From the NCBI RefSeq assembly GCF_000721705.1, contig NZ_JOJL01000027.1, positions 248,001-312,000 of the forward strand: DNA of 64,000 bases, read 5' to 3'. The notes beneath the pieces are model-generated. The model saw nothing but the letters and a program-made list of their open reading frames with translations, ran no database searches and was not told the origin of the DNA. Shown here piece after piece: positions 56,922 through 64,000 of this stretch. Within the stretch, counting starts at the first letter, position 1. Each line of letters starts with the position of its first letter. The stretch comes from Actinoplanes subtropicus. GTDB lineage: Bacteria > Actinomycetota > Actinomycetes > Mycobacteriales > Micromonosporaceae. Both the position numbers and the translations under genes were made by a program.

Positions 56922-57638
56922 TCAGCCGACGGCGGTGCCGACCAGCGCGCCGATCCCGTACGTCACGGCCATCGCGGCGGCGCCGCCGAGCACCAGGCGC
57001 AGCACCGCGCGGCCCGCCCGGGCGCCGCCCAGGCGAGCGCTCAGATACCCGGTCGCGGCCAGCGCGGCGACCACCACGACGAAGGTGACCGGGACCCGGG
57101 CCCCCGGCGGCGGCAGCAGGATCGCCACCAGCGGCAGCACCGACCCGGTGGTGAACGCCACCGCGGACGCCCCGGCGGCCTGCCACGGATTCGTCAGCTC
57201 GTCCGGGTCGATACGCAGTTCCGCATCGGCGTGCGCGGCGAAGGCATCCTTCTCGGTCAGTTCCCGGGCCACCTGCCGGGCGGTCGCCTCGCTCAGCCCC
57301 TTCGCCCGGTACAGCCCGGTGAGCTCCTCGAACTCCTGCTCGGGGAACTCGGCCAGCTCGCCGCGCTCCTTCTCCAGCAGCGCCCGCTCGGTGTCGCGCT
57401 GGCTGCTGACCGACACGTACTCGCCCAGCGCCATCGAGACCGCGCCGGCGACCAGCCCGGCTATCCCCGCGGTGAGGATCGGACCGGTCGCGGTGGTGGC
57501 GCCGGCCACACCCACGACGAGGCCGGCGGTCGACACGATGCCGTCGTTCGCGCCCAGCACCCCGGCGCGCAACCAGTTCAGCCGGCCGGAGACGCCGGCG
57601 TCGTGCGGTTCATCGGGGTGGTTGCTCACCGGACTCAT
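56922..57638 (-). CDS. VIT/CCC1 family Fe2+/Mn2+ transporter
   Basis: 238 residues. The N-terminal helix LRAGVLGANDGIVSTAGLVVGVAGA and the motif SMALGEYVSVSSQRDTE are family signatures. A helical metal-binding domain rich in Glu follows (about 85-145), then three C-terminal helices. It likely exports iron or manganese from the cytoplasm. It overlaps the upstream DUF2231 gene by 29 bp. Terminal genes converge on ppdK and its partner. Confidence 0.9.
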   Translation of the reverse strand: MSPVSNHPDEPHDAGVSGRLNWLRAGVLGANDGIVSTAGLVVGVAGATTATGPILTAGIAGLVAGAVSMALGEYVSVSSQRDTERALLEKERGELAEFPEQEFEELTGLYRAKGLSEATARQVARELTEKDAFAAHADAELRIDPDELTNPWQAAGASAVAFTTGSVLPLVAILLPPPGARVPVTFVVVVAALAATGYLSARLGGARAGRAVLRLVLGGAAAMAVTYGIGALVGTAVG

Positions 57639-58092
57639 TCTGGCTCACGCTGCTGCTCCACGCCGCCTTGGCCCCGGAGTCGCCGATCCGGTAGATGCCG
57701 TACACCCCGGCCGCGCCGATGGCCAGCGACAACACCGCCACGATGCCGGTCACCACGGTGGACATCGCTTGCGTCCGCCGCTGGAGCCACCAGATGACCA
57801 CGGCCAGCGCGGCGATCGGGATCGCGTAGAAGATCGCGCTGTCGCCCAGCTCGGTGTGCTGGTGCAGGGTCGCGGATTCCGGCACCCGGCGCTCCAGCCA
57901 CTCGCCTGCGCTGGTGGTCAGCGGCACCAGCAGCACCACCAGCACGGACAGGATCGCGTTCGGCCCGGCCAGCCGGCGCCGGATCGCCGGCGAGAGGGCG
58001 GTGAGCACGAGCAGCAGCGCGGACAGCGGGAGGAGCACGACGATCGCGTGCACCAGCAGGACATGGGCCGGCAGCCCGTTGACGGTGTTCAT
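57610..58092 (-). CDS. DUF2231 membrane protein
   Basis: 160 residues with four hydrophobic helices. The start NGLPAHVLLVHAIVVLLPL carries the DUF2231 His-containing first helix, and HTELGDSAIFY is in the middle; the conserved histidines suggest heme or metal binding. I chose the ATG at 58092; an upstream in-frame start at 58146 would run into the divergent regulator's region. It is co-transcribed with the VIT gene. Confidence 0.82.
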   Translation of the reverse strand: MNTVNGLPAHVLLVHAIVVLLPLSALLLVLTALSPAIRRRLAGPNAILSVLVVLLVPLTTSAGEWLERRVPESATLHQHTELGDSAIFYAIPIAALAVVIWWLQRRTQAMSTVVTGIVAVLSLAIGAAGVYGIYRIGDSGAKAAWSSSVSQNESGEQPPR

Positions 58093-58157
58093 GCCGCAGA
58101 AGGTTAGGGACGGGAATCTTGGAGTTTTCCCATCGACGGCCCGCATACTTGGTGCCC

Positions 58158-58817
58158 GTGGCGTACCTGCTGGTCGTGGAGGACGACCGTGAGCTGGGCG
58201 AGCTGCTGCTTCGGGTGTTCGGCGGGGCCGGTTACACCGCCGACCTGGCCCCCGACGGCCAGGCCGGGCTGCATCGGGCCCTCACCCGCCGCTACGACCT
58301 GCTGATCATCGACCGGGGGCTGCCCGCCATCGAGGGCCTCGACCTGCTGGCCCGGCTGCGGCGCAGCGGGGTGCCGGCGCCCGCGCTCATCCTCACCGCG
58401 CTCGGCACGGTCGCCGACCGGGTCGCCGGGCTCGACGGCGGCGCCGAGGACTACCTGGTCAAGCCGTTCGAGCTGGACGAGTTGCTGGCCCGGGTCCGCG
58501 TGCTGCTGCGCCGCCCGGCCGCGCCCGCCGGACACGTGCTGCCGGTCGGCGGCGCCGAGTTCGACCTGATCACCCGGACGGTCACCGGCGGGGACGGCGA
58601 GCCGGTCACGCTCTCCGGCCGGGAGAGCGACCTGCTGCGCCTGCTCGCCGAGAACCCGGCCCGGGTGTTCACCCGGCGCGAGATCGTCGCCACCGTCTTC
58701 CCCGAGTCGACCACCGAGACCCTGGCCGACACGTACGTGCACTACCTGCGCCGCAAGCTCGGCCCGGCGGTGATCGCCACCGTGCGCGGCGCCGGCTATC
58801 AGCTCGGCCGCCGGTGA
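58158..58817 (+). CDS. OmpR/PhoB family response regulator
   Basis: 219 residues. The receiver domain has the acidic pair in VVEDD, the phospho-Asp in LLIIDRGLP and Lys in LVKPFELDELLARV. A winged-helix output domain (about 125-219) ends with VRGAGYQLG. The start is probably the GTG at 58158 (an in-frame GTG is at 58152). It overlaps the kinase gene by 4 bp and forms a two-component system with it; a divergent DUF2231-VIT operon is a possible target. Confidence 0.92.
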   Translation: MAYLLVVEDDRELGELLLRVFGGAGYTADLAPDGQAGLHRALTRRYDLLIIDRGLPAIEGLDLLARLRRSGVPAPALILTALGTVADRVAGLDGGAEDYLVKPFELDELLARVRVLLRRPAAPAGHVLPVGGAEFDLITRTVTGGDGEPVTLSGRESDLLRLLAENPARVFTRREIVATVFPESTTETLADTYVHYLRRKLGPAVIATVRGAGYQLGRR

Positions 58818-60034
58818 ACCGCCCCGGCCCCGACCGGGAGTTGCTGCGCCGCGCCCGCCGGACCCTGGCCGTCCGCAACACCGTGGCGATCGCCCTGATC
58901 CTGCTCTTCGTCGGCGCCGTCGCCCTGCTCGTCGTCCAGCGCGAGGAGCGCTCGGCCCTGGCCGCGTCGGTCCGGCAGACCGCGGCCACCGAGGACGACG
59001 TGATCGACCCGCCGGAACACAGCTGGATCTTCCGGCTGGACGCCGCCGGGCGGCTCACCGCGACCCGGAACGCCCCCGCCGGTTTCCCCGACCGCGCGGC
59101 CCTCGACCGGGTCCGCGCCGGCGGCCCGGCCGAGGAGGCTCAGAGCGGCGACTACCTCGTGGTCACCCGCCGGCGCGGCGCGACCACCGTGCAGGTCGTC
59201 GGCAGTCTCGCCGCCGAATACGCGGAGACGCGACGCCTGCTCGCCGCGCTCGGCGCCGCCGAACTCCTCGGCCTGGCGGCGGCCGCCCTGGCCGGCTGGC
59301 TGCTCGCCGGCCGGGCCACCGCCCCGCTCGGCGAGGCCCTGGCCCGGCAACGCCGGTTCGTCGCCGACGCCAGCCACGAGCTGCGCACGCCGATCGCCCA
59401 GCTGCACACCCGGGCCCAGCTGCTCGACCAGGACCTGCGCTCCGGCGCCGGCGGCGCGGACCTCGCGCCCGACGTCCGCCGGCTGGTGGCCGGCACCCGG
59501 CAGCTCGGCGAGATCGTCGAGGACCTGCTGCTCTCCACGCACCTGGCCGGCCGGGCGGAGACGGCCACCGAGGTCGACCTCGGGGTGCTCGCCGACGGCG
59601 TCGCCGGCGGCTTCCAGGAGCGGGCCCGCGCCCACGACATCGCCCTCGAGACCCGCACCGACCCCGACAAACCCTCGATCGTGTACGGCCGGGAGCCCGC
59701 CCTCCGCCGGGTGCTGACCGCGCTGATCGACAACGCGCTCAGCCACACGCCGGACGGCGGGCGCATCACCGTGGAGCTCGACCGGCTCGACGACCCCGAC
59801 GAGGTCCGGCTGGCTGTCCGGGACAGCGGCGCCGGCTTCGCCCCCGAGGACGCCGAGCGGCTGTTCGAACGGTTCGCTCGCGGGCACGACGACCACCGGC
59901 GCTTCGGCCTGGGACTCGCCCTCGCCCGGGAGGTGGTCACCGGGCACGGCGGCACCATCGAGGCGGCGAATCTCCCGGGCGGCGGAGCGGCCTTCGTCAT
60001 CCGGCTTCCGGCCCGCCGGCCCGGTACGACGTGA
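58814..60034 (+). CDS. sensor histidine kinase
   Basis: 406 residues from a GTG. Membrane helix at about 23-42, a periplasmic or extracellular loop of about 100 residues, and a second helix at about 150-168. HisKA has the phospho-His in FVADASHELRTPIAQL. HATPase_c has the N box ALIDNALSHTPDGG and G boxes DSGAGF and FGLGLALAREV. It lacks a clear HAMP domain. Partner of the preceding response regulator. Confidence 0.93.
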   Translation: MNRPGPDRELLRRARRTLAVRNTVAIALILLFVGAVALLVVQREERSALAASVRQTAATEDDVIDPPEHSWIFRLDAAGRLTATRNAPAGFPDRAALDRVRAGGPAEEAQSGDYLVVTRRRGATTVQVVGSLAAEYAETRRLLAALGAAELLGLAAAALAGWLLAGRATAPLGEALARQRRFVADASHELRTPIAQLHTRAQLLDQDLRSGAGGADLAPDVRRLVAGTRQLGEIVEDLLLSTHLAGRAETATEVDLGVLADGVAGGFQERARAHDIALETRTDPDKPSIVYGREPALRRVLTALIDNALSHTPDGGRITVELDRLDDPDEVRLAVRDSGAGFAPEDAERLFERFARGHDDHRRFGLGLALAREVVTGHGGTIEAANLPGGGAAFVIRLPARRPGTT

Positions 60035-60040
60035 CGAGGA

Positions 60041-60655
60041 TCAGATCGGCACGGACCATTTCAGGCACGTGCCGGACGGGGTGTTCGGGCCGAGCGTGAA
60101 GGTGCCGCCGCGGTGCTCGGCGCGGTGACGCAGGTTCGCCGTGCCGCTGCTGCGGGTGCTGGCGCCCAGGCCGACGCCGTCGTCGCACACCTGCATCGTG
60201 AGGCGGCCCGGACCGTCGGAGTCGCCGGATTCGACGATCAGGTCGACCTCGACCCGGCCGGCCCGGGCGTGCCGGGCGACGTTGCTGAGGCTCTCGCGCA
60301 GCACGGCGGTGAGGTCGTCGACGACGTCGCCGGCATCGGCCAGGAGGGTGTCCACCGGTCCGCTGAAGCGCAGCGCGGGCGTGCAGCCGAGCGGGCCGGC
60401 CGACTCGGTGACCAGCTCGAGGACGCGGGCGCGCAGTCCCTGCGGGCCCTTGGCCGCGGCGTGCTGGATGGCGAAGATCGTGCTACGGATCTGGGCGATC
60501 GTGTCGTCGAGGTCGTCGATCACCGCGGCGACGCGGGGCGCCACCGGGTGTCCGCCCATCCGCGCGGCAGCGCCCTGCAACGCCAGGCCGGCGGCGAACA
60601 GCCGCTGAATGATGTGGTCGTGCAGGTCGGCCGCGATCCGGTCGCGCTCGTTCAT
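60041..60655 (-). CDS. DevS-like histidine kinase core without sensor domains
   Basis: 204 residues. It begins practically at the H-box (RIAADLHDHIIQRLFAAGLALQ) and ends with a HATPase having RESLSNVARHARA and CDDGVGLG. The DevS/DosT kinases it resembles carry two GAF domains ahead of this core; none are present here. The ATG lies 1 bp after the devR stop, so the pair is one operon. It may phosphorylate DevR constitutively or respond through an unlinked partner. Its 3' end converges on the preceding kinase with a 6-bp gap. Confidence 0.88.
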   Translation of the reverse strand: MNERDRIAADLHDHIIQRLFAAGLALQGAAARMGGHPVAPRVAAVIDDLDDTIAQIRSTIFAIQHAAAKGPQGLRARVLELVTESAGPLGCTPALRFSGPVDTLLADAGDVVDDLTAVLRESLSNVARHARAGRVEVDLIVESGDSDGPGRLTMQVCDDGVGLGASTRSSGTANLRHRAEHRGGTFTLGPNTPSGTCLKWSVPI

Positions 60656-60656
60656 G

Positions 60657-61301
60657 TCAGGTGTGCGGGTGTTCGCCGAGCAGGCGGGTGGCCAGGACGG
60701 CCGCCTGGGTGCGGCGCTCCAGGCCGAGTTTGGCGAGCAGGCTGGAGACGTAGTTCTTCACCGTCTTCTCGGCCAGGAACATCCGGCCGGCGATCTCCCG
60801 GTTGGTCAGGCCCTCGGCGATGAATTCCAGGATCCGCCGCTCCTGGTCGGTCAGGCCGGCCAGCTCGCGCGGCTGCTCGACGCCGTGCCGGATCCGCTCC
60901 AGCACCCGCTGGGTCACCGCCGGATCGAGCAACGACTGCCCCTCCGCCACCCGGTGCACCGCGTCGACCAGGTCGGTGCCGCGGATCTGCTTGAGCACGT
61001 ACCCGGCGGCGCCGGCCATGATCGCGGCGAACAGGGCCTCGTCATCCTCGTACGAGGTCAGAATCAGGCCTTTGATCGTCGAATCGATCGCCCGCACGTC
61101 CCGGCACACGTCGATGCCGTTGCCGTCCGGCAGCCGGGCATCCAGGATCATCACATCGGGCCGGAAGGCCGGGATACGGCGGGCCGCCTCCTGAGCCGAG
61201 CCGGACTCGCCGACGACCTCGATGTCACCGTCGGCCTCGAGCAGGTCGACCAGGCCGCGGCGGACCACCTCGTGGTCGTCGAGAAGAAAAACTCGGATCA
61301 T
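60657..61301 (-). CDS. devR: DevR/NarL family response regulator
   Basis: 214 residues. The receiver domain has the acidic pair in FLLDDHE, the phospho-Asp in VMILDARLPDGNG, T in ILTSYEDD and K in GYVLKQIRG. The LuxR-type HTH (about 148-205) reads LTDQERRILEFIAEGLTNREIAGRMFLAEKTVKNYVSSLL, closely like mycobacterial DevR/DosR and Streptomyces OsdR. A consensus box GGGACTTTCGGCCC (reverse strand) lies 36 bp upstream, suggesting autoregulation. It is the likely master regulator of the boxes seen elsewhere in 43-63 kb. Confidence 0.93.
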   Translation of the reverse strand: MIRVFLLDDHEVVRRGLVDLLEADGDIEVVGESGSAQEAARRIPAFRPDVMILDARLPDGNGIDVCRDVRAIDSTIKGLILTSYEDDEALFAAIMAGAAGYVLKQIRGTDLVDAVHRVAEGQSLLDPAVTQRVLERIRHGVEQPRELAGLTDQERRILEFIAEGLTNREIAGRMFLAEKTVKNYVSSLLAKLGLERRTQAAVLATRLLGEHPHT

Positions 61302-61323
61302 TTCCTATTCCTACCGCCACCGG

Positions 61324-61364
61324 CGTCCCGGCCGAAGGGCCGAAAGTCCCCTCCGGCCGGGACG
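61324..61364. promoter_or_regulatory. consensus DevR box flanked by an inverted repeat, upstream of devR
   Basis: GGGCCGAAAGTCCC at 61337-61350 (GGGACTTTCGGCCC on the minus strand) lies between perfect 11-bp arms CGTCCCGGCCG (61324-61334) and CGGCCGGGACG (61354-61364). The box fits DevR autoregulation. The flanking arms could form a hairpin over it, in DNA or in the leader transcript. Confidence 0.7.
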
Positions 61365-61532
61365 ACGCCCGATCAGGAGGTGATCCGCGCCGGCTTGTGG
61401 GTGAACTGCTCGATGTCGGCGGCGGTCACGTCCAGCAGATGATAGGCGAGATCCTCCTGCCTCCATCCCGGATGGCACCCGGGCCGGGCGGCCAGGGCCG
61501 TTGGTCCCGGCGGTCCCGGCCCGGCGACCCTG

Positions 61533-61559
61533 ACCGTCCCGGCCGGTTCGCGGGACGGT
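61533..61559. repeat. inverted repeat before the aldolase remnant
   Basis: ACCGTCCCG/CGGGACGGT, 9-bp perfect arms with a 9-nt spacer, ending 26 bp before the remnant ATG. It contains GGGAC half-sites and may be a leftover operator or hairpin of the lost aldolase promoter. Confidence 0.45.
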
Positions 61560-61585
61560 GAAGGAAAGAGCGAGAGGAGATCGTC

Positions 61586-61740
61586 ATGAGCGCGCGGCTA
61601 CGGCTGGCCCAGTGCGGTCTGAGCGCCGGCAAGAAGGCCCGGCTGCACCGCATCCTCTACAAGCACGGCCTGGGCATCGGCACTGCCCTGTTCCTGCCTA
61701 CGACCACGGTCTCGGGCACCGGCCAGCCGGCCGGCACGAG
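61586..61740 (+). pseudogene. remnant of a class I fructose-bisphosphate aldolase gene
   Basis: An intact Shine-Dalgarno (GAGAGGAG) and ATG are followed by about 38 codons resembling the start of actinobacterial class I aldolases (KKARLHRILYKHGLGIGTALFLP). The expected next residues, YDHGLGHRPAG, are readable one frame away, from about 61703, so a single base is missing. After that the similarity ends and the rest of the gene is gone. The converging Usp gene now ends inside this remnant on the opposite strand. Confidence 0.72.
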
Positions 61741-62592
61741 CACCACCGGGCAGGTGCTGCCCCGCAGGCCGACCGGCCCGGCGCCGTAGAGCAGCTCGGC
61801 GAAGCGCCCGTGCCGGCCGATCCCGGCGACCAGCAACCGGCCACGATGCGACGCCCGGTCGATGGTGCAGGCGAGGTCCAGATCCGACACGACCAACCGA
61901 TCGACGGTCACCTCGGGGTACCGCTGCGACCATTCGGTCAGCGCGTCGGTCAACCGGGCGTCGGCGGCCCGGCGTTCCTCGGCGTATCCGCCTCGCACGA
62001 CCACCGGCGCCCGGCCGTCCGCCGCGCTCGGCCGGACCCACATGTGCACCGCCACCAGCCGGGCGCCCCGCTGGGCGGCCTCGGCGAACGCGTATCCGAG
62101 CGTGGCGGCCCCGGACGGGCGGGCCGACGACGCCACCACGACCGGGCCGTCGTGGCCGGCCCCGCGGTTCACCAGCAGCGGGCATTCGCTGTGGTGGGCC
62201 AGGTAGGCGGCGGTCGAGCCCCAGCTCGGCCGGGCGTACGGATCGTCGCGGTGCCCGACCACGAGCAGCTGCGCCTCGGCCGAGCAGTCGGTCAGCGTCG
62301 CGGCGGCGCCACCCTCCAGCAGTTCGGTGGCGATCGGCACGCCCGGGCCGGCGAGCGCCGCCCGCCGCCGCGTGACCTCCAGCAGCCGTACGCCGTCCGC
62401 CTTCGAGGGCACGGAATCCCGGCTCCGGAATACGCCCCGATATCGTCCTGGCCACACGTGCACGATCAGCAACGGGGCTCCGCAACGCGCCGCCTCAGCA
62501 GCGGCCAGATCGACCGTGCCGGGCGTGCTGCGCGAGCCGTCCACCCCGGCCACGACCGGCCGGTTCCGCGGTGTCGAAGCTTCGCTGCCCAT
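61657..62592 (-). CDS. tandem universal stress protein
   Basis: 311 residues with two Usp domains (about 12-145 and 150-295). Domain one has VVAGVDGS and LLVVGHRDDPYARPSWGSTAAYLAHHSECPLLV. Domain two starts VVVASSARPSGAATL and ends LLVAGIGRHGRFAELLYGAGPVGLRGSTCPVVLV. The ATP-binding GX2GX9G pattern is imperfect in both. The last dozen residues (after ETVVVG) are read from the antisense of an aldolase remnant, so the original stop was probably lost. Such two-domain Usp proteins are typical DevR regulon members; weak paired boxes lie upstream. Confidence 0.9.
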   Translation of the reverse strand: MGSEASTPRNRPVVAGVDGSRSTPGTVDLAAAEAARCGAPLLIVHVWPGRYRGVFRSRDSVPSKADGVRLLEVTRRRAALAGPGVPIATELLEGGAAATLTDCSAEAQLLVVGHRDDPYARPSWGSTAAYLAHHSECPLLVNRGAGHDGPVVVASSARPSGAATLGYAFAEAAQRGARLVAVHMWVRPSAADGRAPVVVRGGYAEERRAADARLTDALTEWSQRYPEVTVDRLVVSDLDLACTIDRASHRGRLLVAGIGRHGRFAELLYGAGPVGLRGSTCPVVLVPAGWPVPETVVVGRNRAVPMPRPCL

Positions 62593-62628
62593 GTTCGCAG
62601 GCTAGGTGTGCCACGAAGCGGCCCGGCA

Positions 62629-62664
62629 CGGCCGGAGGACCGGTCGGGCCGGGCCGTTGGTCAC
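62629..62664 (-). promoter_or_regulatory. weak paired DevR-like boxes upstream of the Usp gene
   Basis: On the minus strand, GTGACCAACGGCCC (62664-62651) and CGGTCCTCCGGCCG (62642-62629), 22 bp apart. Each has several mismatches to the consensus; the spacing matches the better pairs in this window. Confidence 0.35.
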
Positions 62665-62936
62665 GCTTCGGCCGAGCCGAGGTCGGGTGGCACCGACAGG
62701 GGATGACGATCGTCGTCCCGGGCCGCGAGCCCCTCGATCGCGTGCCGGTACTGGGTCGTGCTGATCTCCCCGGCCAGCCGCTTGGCCACGAGCACACCCT
62801 CGAGGCTCTCCGGCTCGGCGGCGTGCGGAGTGTCCGGCTCCGACGGCGCGGCGGCCTGGGCAACGGTCGGCCGGGACCACACGGTGACCAGGCAGATCGT
62901 GACGACCAGCGAGACGAACAGAATCAGGAACAACAT
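62661..62936 (-). CDS. small membrane protein with SHOCT domain
   Basis: 91 residues. An N-terminal membrane helix (MLFLILFVSLVVTICLVTVW) is followed by a linker and a short C-terminal SHOCT motif (LEGVLVAKRLAGEISTTQYRHAIEGL). GGGAGG is 8 bp before the ATG at 62936 but only 2 bp before an in-frame ATG at 62942, so the shorter start is preferred. SHOCT proteins with one helix are frequent in stress regulons next to P-type ATPases and Usp genes. It is divergent from the ATPase; DevR-like boxes lie between. Confidence 0.75.
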   Translation of the reverse strand: MLFLILFVSLVVTICLVTVWSRPTVAQAAAPSEPDTPHAAEPESLEGVLVAKRLAGEISTTQYRHAIEGLAARDDDRHPLSVPPDLGSAEA

Positions 62937-62987
62937 CCTCATCACCTCCCATCGACGATGGTCGCCGAGCGATCGAGATGATCGGCA

Positions 62988-63024
62988 GGGACCTACGTCC
63001 CCCCGGACGACGGACTTTGGGCAC
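62988..63024. promoter_or_regulatory. paired DevR/DosR-like boxes before the second P-type ATPase
   Basis: GGGACCTACGTCCC (62988-63001), with perfect GGGAC/GTCCC arms, and CGGACTTTGGGCAC (63011-63024), 23 bp apart. They lie between the SHOCT gene (minus strand) and the ATPase (plus strand) and may serve both. Confidence 0.72.
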
Positions 63025-63083
63025 TGCGGCGGCGACCTGGCCGGCCGGACGATGGAGGCGGACCCACGGAAGGGGTGAATCCC

Positions 63084-64000
63084 GTGACCACCACCCTCGT
63101 CCCCGCCGGCCTGAGCTCGGCGGAGGCCGCGGCCCGCCTGGCCGCCGACGGGCCCAATCTCGTCGCCAAGCCGCCGCGCCGCCGCCTGATCGCCCGGGTC
63201 GGCCGGCAACTGGCCGATCCGCTGGTCGCGCTCCTGCTGGCCTGCGCCGTGGTGACAACCATCCTGCGCGACCTGCCGGACACCGCGATCATCGTGCTGG
63301 TCGTGCTGGTCAACACCGTGATCGGCGTCGTACAGGAGGTGCGCGCGGACGCGGCGATCGCCGCCCTGGACGACCTGGCCGCGCCGACGGCGCGGGTGGT
63401 GCGGGACGGCCACGACCTGATGGTTCCGGCCGCGTCGTTGGTTCGAGGCGATTGCGTACGCCTGGAGGCCGGCGACATCGTGCCCGCCGACCTGGAGCTG
63501 ACGGTGGCCGAGCGGGCGTCGTTCGACGAGTCCTCGCTGACCGGCGAGTCGGTGCCGGTGTCCCGGGCGGCCGGCGAGCCGGCCGGCTCCGGCACCGTGC
63601 TCACCGCCGGCCGCGCGACGGGTCTCGTCACCCGCACCGGCGCGGCCGGCTCGCTCGGCCGGATCGCCGCCCTGGTGGCGCACACCAAGCCGGGCCCGAC
63701 CCCGCTGCAGCGCCGGCTGGCCGCGCTCGGCCGGATCCTGGGCATGGCCGCGATCGCCGTCTCCGCGGTCGTCTTCGCCCTCGGCGTGCTGGCCGGCCAG
63801 CCGGTCGTCCGGATGGCGATCACCGCGGTCAGCCTGACGGTCGCGGCCGTGCCGGAGAGCCTGCCCCCGGTGGTCACCCTGGCCCTCGCGCTCGGCGCCC
63901 GCCGGATGGCCCGCACCCGCGCCATCCCCCGCCACCTGCACGCTGTCGAGACGCTCGGCTCGGTCACCGTGATCGCGGCCGACAAGACCGGCACGCTGAC
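63084..64000 (+). CDS. P-type cation ATPase, N-terminal part (runs off the window)
   Basis: 305 residues are visible, open at the right edge. The N-terminal cation-ATPase domain starts [17 protein letters not shown]. Then come helices M1-M2, the actuator domain with [10 protein letters not shown] and the TGES loop in [13 protein letters not shown], and helix M4 with [20 protein letters not shown]. The phosphorylation motif DKTGTLT comes at the very end. The PES(L)P motif suits a type II (Ca2+-type) pump. Start: GTG at 63084 with GGAAGGGG 8 bp upstream; a GTG at 63075 is less well placed. It looks intact so far, unlike the MgtA copy at 50-52.7 kb. Confidence 0.92.
   Translation, partial: MTTTLVPAGLSSAEAAARLAADGPNLVAKPPRRRLIARVGRQLADPLVALLLACAVVTTILRDLPDTAIIVLVVLVNTVIGVVQEVRADAAIAALDDLAAPTARVVRDGHDLMVPAASLVRGDCVRLEAGDIVPADLELTVAERASFDESSLTGESVPVSRAAGEPAGSGTVLTAGRATGLVTRTGAAGSLGRIAALVAHTKPGPTPLQRRLAALGRILGMAAIAVSAVVFALGVLAGQPVVRMAITAVSLTVAAVPESLPPVVTLALALGARRMARTRAIPRHLHAVETLGSVTVIAADKTGTL

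Overview
The window is about 72% GC and uses many GTG starts. Neighbouring genes often overlap by 4-17 bp. It carries SARP/AfsR, DUF397 plus XRE pairs, DevR-type regulation, LysX and a CebR-type operator. These point to a filamentous actinobacterium, probably of the Micromonosporaceae/Actinoplanes type (inference from gene content only). I saw no rRNA, tRNA, CRISPR array, insertion sequence or prophage.

Layout. 0.1-4 kb: a PAS/GAF/SpoIIE phosphatase, a small secreted protein, a TPR-like protein and an AraC-GyrI regulator. 4-17.5 kb: a divergent glycan-utilisation locus. DeoR, GH4, GH38 and GH2 lie on the minus strand. A PfkB kinase, a lipoprotein binding protein, two ABC permeases and a GH29 fucosidase lie on the plus strand. 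17.5-24.6 kb: TetR with a tautomerase, a P-loop kinase, a diguanylate cyclase, DUF397/methyltransferase/XRE, and a membrane GGDEF-EAL protein. 24.7-32.4 kb: LysX, two secreted proteins (one a cellulose-binding SGNH esterase behind a perfect CebR-type box) and a metallophosphoesterase. 32.5-36.7 kb: PadR-P450-ferredoxin, an NTF2-like protein with MarR, and XRE with a second methionine aminopeptidase.

37-41.2 kb holds the most striking pair: a close homologue of the ethylene-forming enzyme of Pseudomonas syringae, directly downstream of a 1016-residue AfsR/SARP regulator. A secreted triple-repeat protein diverges from that regulator.

43-64 kb reads as a stress and dormancy region. It has two zinc alcohol dehydrogenases, pyruvate phosphate dikinase, a broken and an intact universal stress protein, a decayed MgtA-type ATPase, a VIT/CCC1 transporter, a DUF2231 protein, two two-component systems, a SHOCT protein and the start of a second P-type ATPase. 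A stressosome operon (RsbR, RsbS, RsbT, RsbX-like phosphatase, hybrid kinase) sits inside it at 45.1-50.2 kb. DevR/DosR-like 14-bp boxes, mostly paired at 22-23 bp, precede adhP, the adh/ppdK pair and the second ATPase, and a single consensus box precedes devR. This resembles the OsdR/DevR island known from Streptomyces. The same region carries decayed genes: a class I aldolase remnant, a broken Usp, and an MgtA lacking its N-terminus and carrying a one-base frameshift.
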